A stretch of 64,000 nucleotides of DNA from Frigidibacter sp. SD6-1 (GCF_030143255.1 NZ_JARJNR010000001.1:496001-560000), one strand, 5' to 3'; positions 44,835 to 54,388 are shown, numbered from the stretch's first letter. Made by a program: numbers and translations. The notes: generated by a model from the letters alone, not told the origin.

Positions 44835-45137
44835 TCAGCGCTTGTTCCCGGCCGCCACGCGATCCTTCATCAGGTGGGAAGGCCGGAAGGTCAGCACCCG
44901 GCGCGGATGGATCGGCACTTCCTCGCCGGTCTTGGGGTTGCGGCCGACGCGCGCGGTCTTGGCGCGGACCGAGAAGGTGCCGAAGGACGAAATCTTCACC
45001 GTCTCGCCGGACACGAGCGCATCCGACATATGCTGCAGGACGCTTTCCACCAGCTGTGCCGATTCATTGCGCGAGAGGCCGACGGCAGTGTAGACCGCCT
45101 CGCTCAGATCCATCCGCGTAAGGGTCTTTTCACCCAT
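44835..45137 (-). CDS. ihfA: Integration host factor subunit alpha
   Basis: DNA-bending protein of 100 residues that pairs with IHF-beta. The start at 45137 follows GGGGGGAG; a longer frame upstream has no support. The signature is [23 protein letters not shown], with the Pro that intercalates between base pairs, and [17 protein letters not shown]. It lies downstream of fabH and upstream of merR. Confidence 0.95.
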   Translation of the reverse strand: MGEKTLTRMDLSEAVYTAVGLSRNESAQLVESVLQHMSDALVSGETVKISSFGTFSVRAKTARVGRNPKTGEEVPIHPRRVLTFRPSHLMKDRVAAGNKR

Positions 45138-45247
45138 GACTCCCCCCGAAATGCGTGCGCGCCACGTTCTTTGCTGGAAGCGAGATTGGGGGCATTGAAT
45201 TTCCGAGTCAATATCAATGACTTGGAAAGCGCCTTTCAGGCGGTCTT

Positions 45248-46222
45248 TCACCACCTCAGAACGACGGATCCCCAGGCGAGGCCACCGCCGATCGCTTCGG
45301 TGACCAGAAGGTCGCCTTCCTTGATCTGGCCGCGTTCCTTGCCGACCGAGAGGGCCAGCGGGATCGAGGCGGCCGAGGTATTGCCGTGGTCCTGCACGGT
45401 CACCACCACGCGTTCCATCGGCACCTGCATCCGTTTCGCCGTGCCCTCGATGATGCGGATATTGGCCTGATGCGGCACGATCCAGTCGACATCGCCGCCA
45501 TCGAGCCCGACCTTGGCCAGCGCGGTATGGGCGGTTTCGGCAAGCTTTTCAACGGCATGGCGGAAGACCTGATTGCCCTGCATTCTCAGGTGCCCGGCGG
45601 TTCCGCTGGTCGAGACGCCGCCATCGACATAGAGAAGATCGCGGTAGCTGCCATCGGAATTGAGGTCGGTCGACAGGATGCCGCGATCCTCGGTCGTGCC
45701 GGTGCCCCCCACAGCCTCAAGCACGACGGCCCCGGCGCCGTCGCCGAAGAGAACGCAGGTCGAGCGGTCCGTGAAATCGAGGATGCGGCTGAAGGTCTCG
45801 GCGCCGATCACCAGCACGCGCCGTGCCTGACCGGACAGGATCAAGGCATTGGCATTGGCCAGCGCATAGACATAGCCCGCGCAGACCGCCTGCACATCGA
45901 AGGCAAAGCCGCGCGTCATGCCGATCTTGGCCTGCACCATGGTGGCGACGGACGGAAAGGTCAGGTCAGGCGTCGAGGTGGCGACGATGATCGCGTCCAG
46001 CGCGTCTGCCTCAAGACCCGCGTCGGCGAGCGCCGCACGGGCGGCGGCGGCGCCCAGATCGGATGTCGTCTCGCCCTCGGCCGCGAAATGGCGCCGCTCG
46101 ATGCCGGTGCGGGCGCGAATCCATTCGTCGCTCGTCTCGACCTTGCCTTCGAATTCGCTGTTCGGGACGGTTCGGGCAGGCAGATAATGCCCTACGCCCT
46201 TCACTACGGCACGGATGGTCAT
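45248..46222 (-). CDS. fabH: 3-oxoacyl-[ACP] synthase III
   Basis: Starts fatty acid synthesis by condensing acetyl-CoA with malonyl-ACP. The product has 324 residues. The catalytic triad is visible: Cys in [14 protein letters not shown], His in [12 protein letters not shown], and Asn in [14 protein letters not shown]. Overlaps plsX by 4 nt; the plsX-fabH pairing is conserved widely and ties phospholipid to fatty acid synthesis. Confidence 0.97.
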   Translation of the reverse strand: MTIRAVVKGVGHYLPARTVPNSEFEGKVETSDEWIRARTGIERRHFAAEGETTSDLGAAAARAALADAGLEADALDAIIVATSTPDLTFPSVATMVQAKIGMTRGFAFDVQAVCAGYVYALANANALILSGQARRVLVIGAETFSRILDFTDRSTCVLFGDGAGAVVLEAVGGTGTTEDRGILSTDLNSDGSYRDLLYVDGGVSTSGTAGHLRMQGNQVFRHAVEKLAETAHTALAKVGLDGGDVDWIVPHQANIRIIEGTAKRMQVPMERVVVTVQDHGNTSAASIPLALSVGKERGQIKEGDLLVTEAIGGGLAWGSVVLRW

Positions 46223-47343
46223 TCTTGGTCTCTGCTCTTTTCCCCGGTGCCCATCGCGGCATCCTGCCCCGGCAGCATCGCCGACGCAACCCGGGCTTTC
46301 AGCCGTTCGGTGAAGCCTGAAAGGGCCAGCCGCCGCGCAAGCTGGATCGCGGCCGAAACCCCGGTCGCGTCGGCCGAGCCGTGCGACTTCACCACCGTGC
46401 CGTTCAGGCCGAGGAAGACGCCGCCATTCACCCGGCGCGGGTCAATCCGCATCTGCAGCCGCTTCAACGAGTTGAGCGCGAGGAGGGCCGCGAATTTCGA
46501 CAGTATCGTCGCGTTGAAAGCTTCCTTGAGAAAATCGCCCACGAGCTTTGCCGTGCCTTCGCCGGTCTTCAGCGCGATATTGCCGGTGAAACCGTCGGTC
46601 ACGATCACGTCGACCCGGCCCGACGGCAGGTCGTTGCCCTCGACGAAGCCGACATACTCGAAAGCGCCCGCCTCGGTCGCCTTTCCGATCAGGTCGTTGG
46701 CGTCCTTGATCTCGGTCCGGCCCTTGTGTTCCTCGGTGCCGACATTCAGGAGCCCGACGCGCGGCCGGGCAAGGCCGAGGCCGTTTCTCGCATAGGAGGC
46801 GCCCATCAGCGCATATTGCAAGAGGTCCTGGGGATCGGCTTTCACATCTGCGCCCACATCGAGCATCACCGCAAAGCCATGCGGCGCCCGGCAAGGCCAG
46901 AGGCAGGCGATGGCGGGCCGGTTGACACCGGGCAGCTTGCGCAGACGCAGCATCGAGACCGCCATCAGCGCGCCGGTATTGCCGCAGGAGACGGCGGCCT
47001 GCGCCTGGCCTTCCTTCACCGCGTCGATTGCCGACCACATCGAGGTCTTCTGGCCATGCCGCATCACCTGGCTTGGCTTGTCCTCCATCGTCACCACCTC
47101 TTCGGTGGCAACAACCGTGGTGCGCGCGGCCAGATCGGGACGCTTGGCCAGAAGCTGCGTCAGTTCCGGCCCGTTGCCATGGACGAGGAAGGCGAGGTCG
47201 GGGCATTGGGCCAGGCTGTCGGCCATGCCAAGCACAACGGCGACCGCCCCGCGGTCGCCGCCCATCGCGTCGACGGAAATGACGATTCGGCCCGGCTGGC
47301 CCGCTGTCTGGTCGTCACCCGGAACGGTATGACTGGAGGACAT
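46219..47343 (-). CDS. plsX: Phosphate acyltransferase
   Basis: Forms acyl-phosphate from acyl-ACP for phospholipid synthesis. The product has 374 residues; the conserved start region is IVISVDAMGGDRGAVAVVLG, with about 20 residues before it and no strong ribosome site, so the exact start is uncertain. Other family marks are VMRHGQKTSMWSAIDAVKEGQAQ and CGNTGALMA. It lies between rpmF and fabH. Confidence 0.95.
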   Translation of the reverse strand: MSSSHTVPGDDQTAGQPGRIVISVDAMGGDRGAVAVVLGMADSLAQCPDLAFLVHGNGPELTQLLAKRPDLAARTTVVATEEVVTMEDKPSQVMRHGQKTSMWSAIDAVKEGQAQAAVSCGNTGALMAVSMLRLRKLPGVNRPAIACLWPCRAPHGFAVMLDVGADVKADPQDLLQYALMGASYARNGLGLARPRVGLLNVGTEEHKGRTEIKDANDLIGKATEAGAFEYVGFVEGNDLPSGRVDVIVTDGFTGNIALKTGEGTAKLVGDFLKEAFNATILSKFAALLALNSLKRLQMRIDPRRVNGGVFLGLNGTVVKSHGSADATGVSAAIQLARRLALSGFTERLKARVASAMLPGQDAAMGTGEKSRDQE

Positions 47344-47367
47344 GGGTCAGACGCCGGTCGCGCCGCC

Positions 47368-47574
47368 TTACGCGGCAGCGTCGTCCAGGTCGATTTCGGT
47401 CGCCTGAGCGACAACTTCCTTGCCGTCATAATGACCACAGGCGCCGCAGACATGGTGCGGGCGCTTCAGCTCGCCACAGTTCGGGCATTCATTGGGGTTC
47501 GCGGCGACCAGCGCATCGTGGGCGCGGCGCATGTTGCGGCGGGACCGCGTGGTGCGGTTCTGAGGGACAGCCAT
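47368..47574 (-). CDS. rpmF: 50S ribosomal protein L32
   Basis: Ribosomal protein of 68 residues: [21 protein letters not shown] at the start and the zinc-type pairs CPNCG and CGACG. It has the usual position between yceD (DUF177) and plsX, 24 bp upstream of plsX. Confidence 0.97.
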   Translation of the reverse strand: MAVPQNRTTRSRRNMRRAHDALVAANPNECPNCGELKRPHHVCGACGHYDGKEVVAQATEIDLDDAAA

Positions 47575-47772
47575 GTCTCAACCTCGGGTTTTTGGGGGCC
47601 ATTGCCCCGGTTTTCCAGGGGTTTCGTCACTGGTTGCCTAAGCGCGACCGGGTGCGAACCCAAGTTACAAGCGAGGCCGGGAACATACTGCGATTCCGGG
47701 CGGGCGCAAGTCTTTTCTGGCCGGATTCATGCGCCTGCTGCAACGCAGCATCAGCGGAGCCAGACGCCGCAC

Positions 47773-48321
47773 TCATTCCGGGCTGTCCTTACCCTTCAAG
47801 AGGTCGGCGAGACCTGCGAAAGGCCGCAGTTTTTCGTCGGTCAGCGGCTCGGCTCCCGCCTCCGAGGCGATCTGCCCCTCGAAAGTGGCACCATCCGCGC
47901 GCGGATAGAGCGGCAACGCCAGCGAGAGCGCCTCGACCAGAACCGCGCCAAGGTCGATCACCTCGCCAAGGGCCTCGGTCGTGTCATCCTCGGGCATCTC
48001 GACATCGTCGCCCTGGGGCTCCTGATAGTCTGCCATGTAGCGCCGCGTGACCGGCTCGTCGATCCGGGCAGGGACGGGCGCCAGCGTGACCACACAGGGC
48101 TGCACCACGCCGGCCGAAAGCCGGGCATCCAGCACGAAATCGCGGCGCCCCGACGGGCGCAGTTCGCCCTTAAGGCGGACGGACGGCAGGTCAAGAAGGC
48201 CGAGTTCGGCGGCGATTGCCGCGCGTGCGGCCGCATCGGGCGACAGATCGAAGCAGTGCGGCTTGCGCTGGGGCAGGGCGGCGGTGCGGACCGGATGCGA
48301 ATAGGGGGTGTCTGCCGCCAT
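47773..48321 (-). CDS. DUF177/YceD-family protein
   Basis: The product is 182 residues from the ATG at 48321, preceded by GGAGAGAGAGA. YceD proteins are linked to 23S rRNA and ribosome assembly and almost always precede rpmF, as here. The LKGELR and PCVVTLAPV segments are typical, and the acidic stretch DDVEMPEDDTTEALGEVIDLG matches the conserved YceD core. The mechanism is not known in detail. Confidence 0.88.
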   Translation of the reverse strand: MAADTPYSHPVRTAALPQRKPHCFDLSPDAAARAAIAAELGLLDLPSVRLKGELRPSGRRDFVLDARLSAGVVQPCVVTLAPVPARIDEPVTRRYMADYQEPQGDDVEMPEDDTTEALGEVIDLGAVLVEALSLALPLYPRADGATFEGQIASEAGAEPLTDEKLRPFAGLADLLKGKDSPE

Positions 48322-48476
48322 TCTCTCTCTCCTTTGAACAATCGGCGGTCGCGTCGGCACCGGCCTTTGGCCAACGTGCGGTTTCGGTCCTTGTCGGACC
48401 CGGGCGCCTTGTTGTAAGCCGGATAAAAGGCTTCCGCCGTGATGGCAAGCACAAGACAAGGGAACAGGGGGCGGGT

Positions 48477-48956
48477 GTGACGTTGGGCAATTTTGGCGGC
48501 AAGTTCGGGTCCGTCCTGCGGATCAGCATGGCCGGGCTCGTGCTCGCCGTCCTCGCGGCCTGTTCGGCGATCTATTCGAACCATGGCTATGTGCCGACCG
48601 ACAAGGACCTCGAAGAGGTGGTGGTCGGTCAGTCCACGCAGCAGGACGTGGCGGATGCGGTCGGCAGGCCTTCGTCGATCGGCATCCTGACCGGGTCGGG
48701 CTGGTATTACGTCGGCTCGCGCTTCAGACAGGTCGGCCTGCGCGCCCCGGTAGAGATCGACCGCCAGGTCGTCGCCATCAGCTATGATGACGAGGGCGTC
48801 GTCTCGAACGTCGAGCGTTTCGGGCTGGAGAAGGGCCAGGCGGTCGTGATCTCGCGCCGGGTGACCGACAGCAACATCAAGGGCTTGAGCTTCCTGCAGC
48901 AGCTTCTGGGCAATATCGGCAACCTCAGCGCCGCCGATTTCCTCAACAAGAACTGA
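48477..48956 (+). CDS. bamE: Outer membrane assembly lipoprotein BamE (SmpA/OmlA)
   Basis: Non-essential lipoprotein of the BAM complex that inserts beta-barrel proteins. The product is 159 residues from a GTG at 48477 with AGGGGGCGGG upstream. The signal ends in a lipobox (LAVLAAC, Cys near residue 29). The SmpA/OmlA domain has VGQSTQQDVADAVGRPSSIG and WYYVGSRFRQVG. It is divergent from yceD. Confidence 0.92.
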   Translation: MTLGNFGGKFGSVLRISMAGLVLAVLAACSAIYSNHGYVPTDKDLEEVVVGQSTQQDVADAVGRPSSIGILTGSGWYYVGSRFRQVGLRAPVEIDRQVVAISYDDEGVVSNVERFGLEKGQAVVISRRVTDSNIKGLSFLQQLLGNIGNLSAADFLNKN

Positions 48957-48960
48957 GCCG

Positions 48961-49734
48961 GTGGGCGGCGAGGGCAGGGCACTTTCCATGCCGGAGCCCG
49001 CCTTCCTGCCTCTGGTTGCGGGCGGGGGCCTCGCGCTGGTCGAGGCCCGTTCCACCGAGGCGGTGGCCGGGGCGATTCGTGCGCGCGCGTCCCGCTTCCG
49101 TCCGTCCGGGCTCCCGGATGGCGATCGGTTCGATCCGTTCTGTCGGCATTTCCTTCTGCGACGAGAGAGTGACGCGGTCGCGGTCGGCGGCTTTCGCCTG
49201 CAGCTTTTTGCGGACGGGTCGGCAGCGGCAACCGGCTATTCCGCCGGGCGCTACGACCTCGCGCCGCTTGCGCGGATCGGGCGTCCGGTGGCCGAGCTTG
49301 GCCGGTTCTGGCTCGACGCGCCTCAGGGGGGCGCGACAGATGGGATACGCCTGATGCTCGCGGGGCTGACGCGGCTGGTGCTCGCCAACCGGATCGCGCT
49401 GCTGTTCGGCTGCGCTTCCTTTCCGGGGGCGGAGGCCGGGCAACATGCTGCCGCGCTGAGCTGGCTTCAGGCGCGCCACGCGGGTCCGGCGGACCTTGGA
49501 CCCAAGGCGTGGCATCCGGCGCCAGTGCCGTTGGCCGAACCGGCTGCGAAAGGCCTGCCGCCGCTCCTGCGCCTTTACCTCGGAGCGGGTGCCTGGGTCG
49601 GCCCCGACGCGGTCGAGGATGCCGACCTGGGAACGACGCATGTCTTCATGGCGCTGGAGCCCGCGCGTGTACCGCCCCCGCGGGCAAGGGCGATGAAGGC
49701 GCTCGCACGACTTGCGCTGTGCAAGGCGAAATAA
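48961..49734 (+). CDS. OlsB-like GNAT family N-acyltransferase
   Basis: The product is up to 257 residues (GTG at 48961; an ATG at 48988 would give 248, and neither has a strong ribosome site). It resembles ornithine-acyl-ACP N-acyltransferase (OlsB), the first enzyme of ornithine lipid synthesis: FDPFCRHFLLRRESDAVAVGGFRL, then ELGRFWLD, LLFGCASFPG and LPPLLRLYLGAGAWVG. OlsA, which is adjacent in some relatives, is not present. It lies 4 bp after bamE. Confidence 0.78.
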   Translation: MGGEGRALSMPEPAFLPLVAGGGLALVEARSTEAVAGAIRARASRFRPSGLPDGDRFDPFCRHFLLRRESDAVAVGGFRLQLFADGSAAATGYSAGRYDLAPLARIGRPVAELGRFWLDAPQGGATDGIRLMLAGLTRLVLANRIALLFGCASFPGAEAGQHAAALSWLQARHAGPADLGPKAWHPAPVPLAEPAAKGLPPLLRLYLGAGAWVGPDAVEDADLGTTHVFMALEPARVPPPRARAMKALARLALCKAK

Positions 49735-49756
49735 CCGGCGCTGACCATCCAGGCGG

Positions 49757-49820
49757 GCTCATCGTCGCCTTCGGCGCTCTTCGCGCGCCCGCGACGAGCG
49801 GCCGGAGGCCGACGAGGAGC
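49757..49820. repeat. Dispersed intergenic hairpin repeat, copy B
   Basis: The left arm GCTCATCGTC-GCCTTCGGC-GCTCTTCG and the right arm CGACGAG-CGGCCGGAGGCC-GACGAGGAGC form a nearly continuous stem of about 28 bp. It shares long blocks with copies A and C. It sits between olsB-like and the methyltransferase gene, which converge. Confidence 0.6.
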
Positions 49821-49845
49821 CGTGCCGACATAATGTTGCGCCAGT

Positions 49846-50805
49846 TCAGGCGCGGGCGCGACGACCGCCGCGACGGCCCGATGCGGCGCTCGACTGCGCA
49901 GCCGAGGCTTCCGCGAACGTCATGCCGCCCTCGACCGCTTCGAGAACCTTCGAGAAGCGGATCCATTCGCCGCCGTTCGGGTCGTGGTTCATCAGGAGGT
50001 TCGCGGCGCGGATCGCCTCCATCTCGACCTGGCGGACCGGGTTCATGATGGCGCTGGTCATGCCGGCCGAGATCGCCATCGGCAGGAAGGCCGCGTTGAT
50101 ACCGTGACGGTTCGGCAGGCCGAACGAGATGTTCGAAGCGCCGCAGGTGGTGTTCACGCCCAGTTCCTCGCGCAGGCGCTTGACCAGCGCGAAGACCTGC
50201 TGGCCTGCAGTCGCCATGGCGCCGATCGGCATCACCAGCGGATCGACCACGATGTCATGTGCCGGGATGCCGAAATCGGCGGCGCGCTGGACGATCTTCT
50301 TGGCCACCTCGAAGCGGACATCGGGGTCTTCGGAAATTCCGGTGTCATCGTTCGAGATGGCGACGACCGGCACGTTATATTTCTTCACGAGCGGCAGGAC
50401 GAGTTCCAGACGTTCTTCCTCGCCGGTGACCGAGTTCAGGAGCGGGCGACCCTCGGCCGCCTCCAGCCCCGCCTTCAGCGCGCCGGGCACCGACGAGTCG
50501 ATGCAGAGCGGCACATCGACAAGGCCCTGCACAAGCTGCACCATTGAGGTCATCAGGGGCGGCTCGGTGAGGTTGGGATCGGGGTTCGAGTTGTAGACGA
50601 CGCCCGCGTTGATATCGAGCACCATGGCCCCGCAGGCGACCTGCTCCAGCGCGTCCTTCTCGACGGTCGAGAAATTTCCGGCTTCCAGCTCGGCGGCCAG
50701 CTTCTTGCGGCCGGTGGGGTTGATCCGCTCGCCGATCACGCAGAAGGGCTCGTCAAAGCCGATGACGACGGTTTTGGTCTTCGATTCCAGGACGGTGCGG
50801 GTCAT
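49846..50805 (-). CDS. Methyltetrahydrofolate:corrinoid methyltransferase (pterin-binding protein)
   Basis: The product has 319 residues with the dihydropteroate-synthase-like barrel used by the methyl-THF domain of MetH: FCVIGERINPTGRKKLAAEL, AMVLDINAG, PLCIDSSVPGALKAGLEA, LNSVTGEEER, and HDIVVDPLVMPIG. The C-terminus is a low-complexity Ala/Ser/Arg tail. It carries no homocysteine or B12 domain. With metF and the small protein upstream it forms a one-carbon operon; in marine Rhodobacterales a three-part methionine synthase with such a stand-alone pterin domain has been described, so it is probably a MetH part. A demethylation role is the alternative. Confidence 0.85.
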   Translation of the reverse strand: MTRTVLESKTKTVVIGFDEPFCVIGERINPTGRKKLAAELEAGNFSTVEKDALEQVACGAMVLDINAGVVYNSNPDPNLTEPPLMTSMVQLVQGLVDVPLCIDSSVPGALKAGLEAAEGRPLLNSVTGEEERLELVLPLVKKYNVPVVAISNDDTGISEDPDVRFEVAKKIVQRAADFGIPAHDIVVDPLVMPIGAMATAGQQVFALVKRLREELGVNTTCGASNISFGLPNRHGINAAFLPMAISAGMTSAIMNPVRQVEMEAIRAANLLMNHDPNGGEWIRFSKVLEAVEGGMTFAEASAAQSSAASGRRGGRRARA

Positions 50806-50819
50806 TCTTATGCCTTTTC

Positions 50820-51743
50820 TCAGTTCTTTGCGGCTGGGACGGCACTCTTGCCGCCATGCTCGATGGCCCAGGTCGCGTTGGTCTTGATCCCGCCAAGCGG
50901 GAAGAAATGCACGGCAGCGATGCCGAAATCGGGGTTCGCCGCCTTGTGCGCCGCCAGTTCTGCCACAAAATCGTTCGGCTCGTAAGGCAGGAGAAGCTTG
51001 GTCACATCCATCGCCCGCTTCTGCAGAACCTTGAGCGAGGGGCCAACACCGCAGGCGATGGCGAACTTGATAAGCGTCTGCAGCTTTGCGGGGCCTGCGA
51101 CGCCGATATGGACAGGCAGCTTGATGCCTTCGGCATTGAGCCGGTTCACCCAATCGATCACCGGCTTGGCCTCGAAGCAGAACTGGGTGGCCATGGCCAT
51201 CTTGGCATCGGTCCGCTCGCTGAAGGCCTGCTTCCAGCGCAGCGCCTCCATCACGTTGCGGTCAGACCCGTCGGGGTCGATATCCTTGTTGCCCTCCGGG
51301 TGGCCTGCGACATGCAGCCGCTCGAACCCGTCGAACAGGCCGGTTTCGATCAGTTGCATCGAATTGTCGAAATCGCCATGCGGGGTCGAGACGCCGCCGC
51401 CGAGGAGGAGCGCCTGGCGCACATCCGCCTCGCCCTGATAGCGGGCGATCCAGTCGGCGAGCGTCGCCTTGTCCTTGATGATGCGCGCGGGGAAGTGCGG
51501 CATCACCTTGAAGCCTTCGGCATTGATGCGCTTCGCCGTCGCCACCATGTCCTCGATCGGCGTGCCGTCGATATGGGCGATGTAGACCCGGGTGCCTTTG
51601 GGCAGCAGCTCGCGGAAATCCTCGACCTTCTCGGCGGTGCGCGGCATCACCTCGATCGAATAGCCTTCGAGAAAGGCCTCGACCGTCTCGCCGCTCACCT
51701 GCGGTGCGGGGGCTTCCTTGCGGCGGAAGTTCAACAGTGCCAT
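50820..51743 (-). CDS. metF: Methylenetetrahydrofolate reductase family protein
   Basis: Reduces 5,10-methylene-THF to 5-methyl-THF. The product is 307 residues from an ATG with GGAGAG upstream. The sequence fits the MetF barrel (YIAHIDGTPIEDMVATAKRI, VMPHFPARII, QALLLGGG, MATQFCFEAKPVIDWVNRL, VHIGVAGPAKLQTLIKFA) but has the divergent form seen beside the pterin methyltransferase rather than E. coli MetF. It lies 14 bp upstream of that gene. Confidence 0.88.
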   Translation of the reverse strand: MALLNFRRKEAPAPQVSGETVEAFLEGYSIEVMPRTAEKVEDFRELLPKGTRVYIAHIDGTPIEDMVATAKRINAEGFKVMPHFPARIIKDKATLADWIARYQGEADVRQALLLGGGVSTPHGDFDNSMQLIETGLFDGFERLHVAGHPEGNKDIDPDGSDRNVMEALRWKQAFSERTDAKMAMATQFCFEAKPVIDWVNRLNAEGIKLPVHIGVAGPAKLQTLIKFAIACGVGPSLKVLQKRAMDVTKLLLPYEPNDFVAELAAHKAANPDFGIAAVHFFPLGGIKTNATWAIEHGGKSAVPAAKN

Positions 51744-51774
51744 TGCAGCTCTCCAGAGGCCTTGGCCGGGCACG

Positions 51775-52071
51775 TCACGCCCAGCCGTCATTCGCGATCA
51801 GCGCCTTGATGCGCTCTTGGTCATATTCGGCGTCGAGCCGCGCGGCTTCCGCCGCCGCGACCGCTTCGTCCTCGCCCTCGACCACGACCGCAGGCGCCTT
51901 GCGCCATTCGGCGAGATAGGCGTCGGTGTCGCGCGCGCCCACCTTCATGGCGCAGCGGTCGATGGCTTGTTCGAACCGTTCGGGCAGCACTTTCTTCACG
52001 CCCCGGCGCCCCTTGCCCACGATGACCTGGGCCGGGATGTCGCGCCAGTAAACGATCGTCACGTCTGCCAT
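51775..52071 (-). CDS. Small 'virulence factor' family protein (PF13769-type) of the one-carbon operon
   Basis: The product is 98 residues: VTIVYWRDIPAQVIVGKGRRGVKKVLPERFEQAID, then an acidic middle and DQERIKALIANDGWA. The family name in databases is historical; the gene recurs next to metF and the methyl-THF methyltransferase in alphaproteobacteria, which suggests a role in methyl transfer or B12 handling. It starts the three-gene operon, 31 bp upstream of metF. Confidence 0.75.
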   Translation of the reverse strand: MADVTIVYWRDIPAQVIVGKGRRGVKKVLPERFEQAIDRCAMKVGARDTDAYLAEWRKAPAVVVEGEDEAVAAAEAARLDAEYDQERIKALIANDGWA

Positions 52072-52381
52072 GATGACTCCGTCGGTTTCGGCCTCTCATA
52101 CCGCCCCGTTCGCGACACCAAACGTCGGATTTCGACATGGCGCGCGATCAGAGCGACTTGCATGCCCAGCGATAGCGCGAACGGCCGCCGAGGGCGAGCG
52201 GCCAATGCCGGAAAAATTCTCATGAACATCGTGAGAGCGCCCCGGCCGCCGACCGCGCGGATCGCGCTTTTGATCGTTTGATCAACAAAGAATCGTGACA
52301 AGGGCGAACGCAGGACCCGCTGTGCCTTGATTGCGTCCGGGCGCGGGGGTAGGTTGGGGATAAGTTGATTTGGAGGGCGTT
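52072..52381. other. Divergent intergenic region between one-carbon operon and ppx
   Basis: No gene is seen in this 310-bp gap. It includes the inverted repeat TTGATC-GTTT-GATCAA at 52270-52285, which resembles an Fnr/Crp-type site but has a centre two bases too wide for the FNR consensus. GGAGGG at 52372-52377 is the ppx ribosome site. Confidence 0.5.
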
Positions 52382-53497
52382 ATGAAGGCGCCCAGGCGTC
52401 CCGGCGGTCAGGGTGTGTTCCCGGTACCGGTTGAGCCCCCGACGATCGCCAAACCAGACCCGGCGCAGCTGTATGCTGCGCTCGACCTCGGCACGAATTC
52501 GTGCCGGATGCTGATTGCGCAGCCGAAGGGCAGCCAGTTCCACGTCATCGACAGTTTCTCGAAAGCGGTCCAGTTGGGGCAGGGGCTTGAGGCGTCGGGC
52601 AAGCTCAGCCGTGCCTCGATGGGGCGCACGGTTCAGGCACTGCATATCTGCCGCAAGAAGATCGAGCAGCATGGCGTGAAGCGGATGCGGCTGGTCGCGA
52701 CCGAGGCCTGCCGCCGGGCGAAGAACGCCCGCGAATTCCTGAAGTTCGTCCACCGGGAAACCGCCCTGCCGCTGGAGATCATCCAGCCCGAGGAAGAGGC
52801 ACGGCTTGCGGTCATTTCCTGCGCGCCGCTCGTCTCGACCCGCACCGAACAGCTTCTGGTCGTCGATATAGGTGGCGGCTCGACCGAGCTTGTCTGGATC
52901 GACCTCTCCGCAGTGCCGCGCCACGACCGGCCGCGCGCAATCATGCGCCTGCATGCCGGTTTTCATACGGTCGACAGCCCCTTCCCGGCGGCGAAGGTGG
53001 TGGACTGGATATCGGTGCCGCTTGGGGTCGCCACGCTCAAGGACCAGTTCAGCGATGTCGACGACGATGCGGCGCGCTTCGCGCTGATGTCTTGGCATTT
53101 CGAGGAGCAGTTGGCCGATTTCTCGCCCTACAACGCCAGCCAGCCGCGCGAGGGGTTTCAGATCATCGGAACATCCGGCACGGTGACGACGGTCGCCGCC
53201 AGCCATCTGGGGCTTCGCCGTTACGACCGGACCAAGGTGGACGGGCTGAGGATGACCTCCGACCAGATCGACCGGGTGATCCGCGATTACCTGAAGCTCG
53301 GCCCCGAAGGCCGCAAGAACGACCCGCGCATCGGCCGCGACCGCCATTCGCTGATCATGTCCGGCTCCGCGATCTTGCAGGCCCTGATGCGGGTCTGGCC
53401 GACCGACCGGCTGTCGGTCGCCGACCGGGGCCTGCGCGAGGGGCTTCTCTATGCGCAGATGTCGGCGGACGGCGTGCTGGAGGAAGGGCCGTTCTGA
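52382..53497 (+). CDS. ppx: Exopolyphosphatase / pppGpp phosphohydrolase family
   Basis: The product is 371 residues from an ATG preceded by GGAGGG; Ppx/GppA proteins of about this length lack the E. coli C-terminal domains. The ASKHA phosphate-binding motifs are YAALDLGTNSCRMLIA and LLVVDIGGGSTELVWID. Further marks are VRLVATEACRRAKN-like RLVATEACRRA and GTSGTVTTVAASHLGL. It would remove terminal phosphates from polyphosphate or pppGpp. It is followed by rlmE. Confidence 0.93.
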   Translation: MKAPRRPGGQGVFPVPVEPPTIAKPDPAQLYAALDLGTNSCRMLIAQPKGSQFHVIDSFSKAVQLGQGLEASGKLSRASMGRTVQALHICRKKIEQHGVKRMRLVATEACRRAKNAREFLKFVHRETALPLEIIQPEEEARLAVISCAPLVSTRTEQLLVVDIGGGSTELVWIDLSAVPRHDRPRAIMRLHAGFHTVDSPFPAAKVVDWISVPLGVATLKDQFSDVDDDAARFALMSWHFEEQLADFSPYNASQPREGFQIIGTSGTVTTVAASHLGLRRYDRTKVDGLRMTSDQIDRVIRDYLKLGPEGRKNDPRIGRDRHSLIMSGSAILQALMRVWPTDRLSVADRGLREGLLYAQMSADGVLEEGPF

Positions 53498-53535
53498 TCC
53501 TGCGGGCCGGGGCGATTGCGGCCAGCGCGCGATCT

Positions 53536-53557
53536 GAGTATTTGGGCAAAGAAGAAG
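53536..53557 (+). repeat. Intergenic tail motif GAGTATTTGGGCAAAG
   Basis: This lies between ppx and rlmE, upstream of the rlmE ribosome site. It matches the tails at 26599-26623 and (minus strand) 5076-5102. No clear hairpin precedes this copy. Confidence 0.5.
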
Positions 53558-53581
53558 CTGGAACCCGGACAGGAGGGGAAG

Positions 53582-54334
53582 ATGGCAAAGACCCCTTCGG
53601 GGAACACATCGGGACGCGGACAACGCGAGCTGCGGGTGCGGGTGAAGACGGCCAAGGGGCGAAAGCTTTCCTCGACGCTCTGGCTCGAACGGCAGCTGAA
53701 CGACCCTTATGTCCAGCGGGCCAAGAAGGAAGGCTACCGGGGCAGGGCGGCTTTCAAGATCCTCGAGCTTGACGACAAGTTCCGCTTCCTCGTGCCGGGT
53801 GCCCGCGTCGTCGATCTGGGCTGCGCGCCGGGGGGCTGGTGCCAGGTGGCGGTCAGGCGCGTGAATGCACTTGGCGAGAAATCGGGCAAGAAGGTCGGCA
53901 AGGTGCTGGGCGTCGATCTGCAGGAGGTCGAACCGATCGCAGGTGCCGAGGTCCATCAGCTGGACTTCCTCGAGGATGGCGCCGACAACAAGGTCAAGGC
54001 CTGGCTGGGCGGCCCGGCCGATGTGGTCATGTCGGACATGGCGGCGGCGGCATCCGGCCACAAGGGCACCGATCACCTGAGGATCATCGCGCTTTGCGAG
54101 GCGGCGGCGGAATTTGCCTTCGATGTGCTGGAAGAGGGCGGAACCTTCGTCGCCAAGGTTCTGGCCGGCGGGGCCGAGAACGAACTTCAGGCGATCCTGA
54201 AGCGCGCCTTCACCAAGGTCGCGAACGTCAAGCCGCCCGCGAGCCGGGCCGACAGTTCCGAGAAATTCGTGGTGGCGACCGGCTTTCGCGGACGTCGCGC
54301 GGAAGATGCGCCATCGGCTGCGACGCCTGCGTAG
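53582..54334 (+). CDS. rlmE: 23S rRNA 2'-O-ribose methyltransferase RlmE
   Basis: Methylates U2552 (E. coli numbering) of 23S rRNA. The product is 250 residues from an ATG after ACAGGAGGGG. The K-D-K-E tetrad can be assigned: Lys in AAFKILEL, Asp in VVMSDMAAA, Lys in FVAKVL, Glu in [11 protein letters not shown]. The SAM site is [15 protein letters not shown]. An N-terminal basic extension of about 40 residues precedes the domain, as in other alphaproteobacteria. Confidence 0.96.
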   Translation: MAKTPSGNTSGRGQRELRVRVKTAKGRKLSSTLWLERQLNDPYVQRAKKEGYRGRAAFKILELDDKFRFLVPGARVVDLGCAPGGWCQVAVRRVNALGEKSGKKVGKVLGVDLQEVEPIAGAEVHQLDFLEDGADNKVKAWLGGPADVVMSDMAAAASGHKGTDHLRIIALCEAAAEFAFDVLEEGGTFVAKVLAGGAENELQAILKRAFTKVANVKPPASRADSSEKFVVATGFRGRRAEDAPSAATPA

Positions 54335-54388
54335 GATAAGCCCCGCCCGCCTAGAAGGGCGCTTAAGACGGACGGGGCCCCGCGCCCT

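Noticed and set aside
46381-48417. 678-codon plus-strand frame opposite plsX, rpmF and yceD
   Set aside because: It crosses three conserved genes and their gaps; no domain and no ribosome site.
52270-52285. FNR/FixK box upstream of ppx
   Set aside because: TTGAT and ATCAA half-sites are present but separated by six bases, not the four required, so it is kept only as an inverted repeat.
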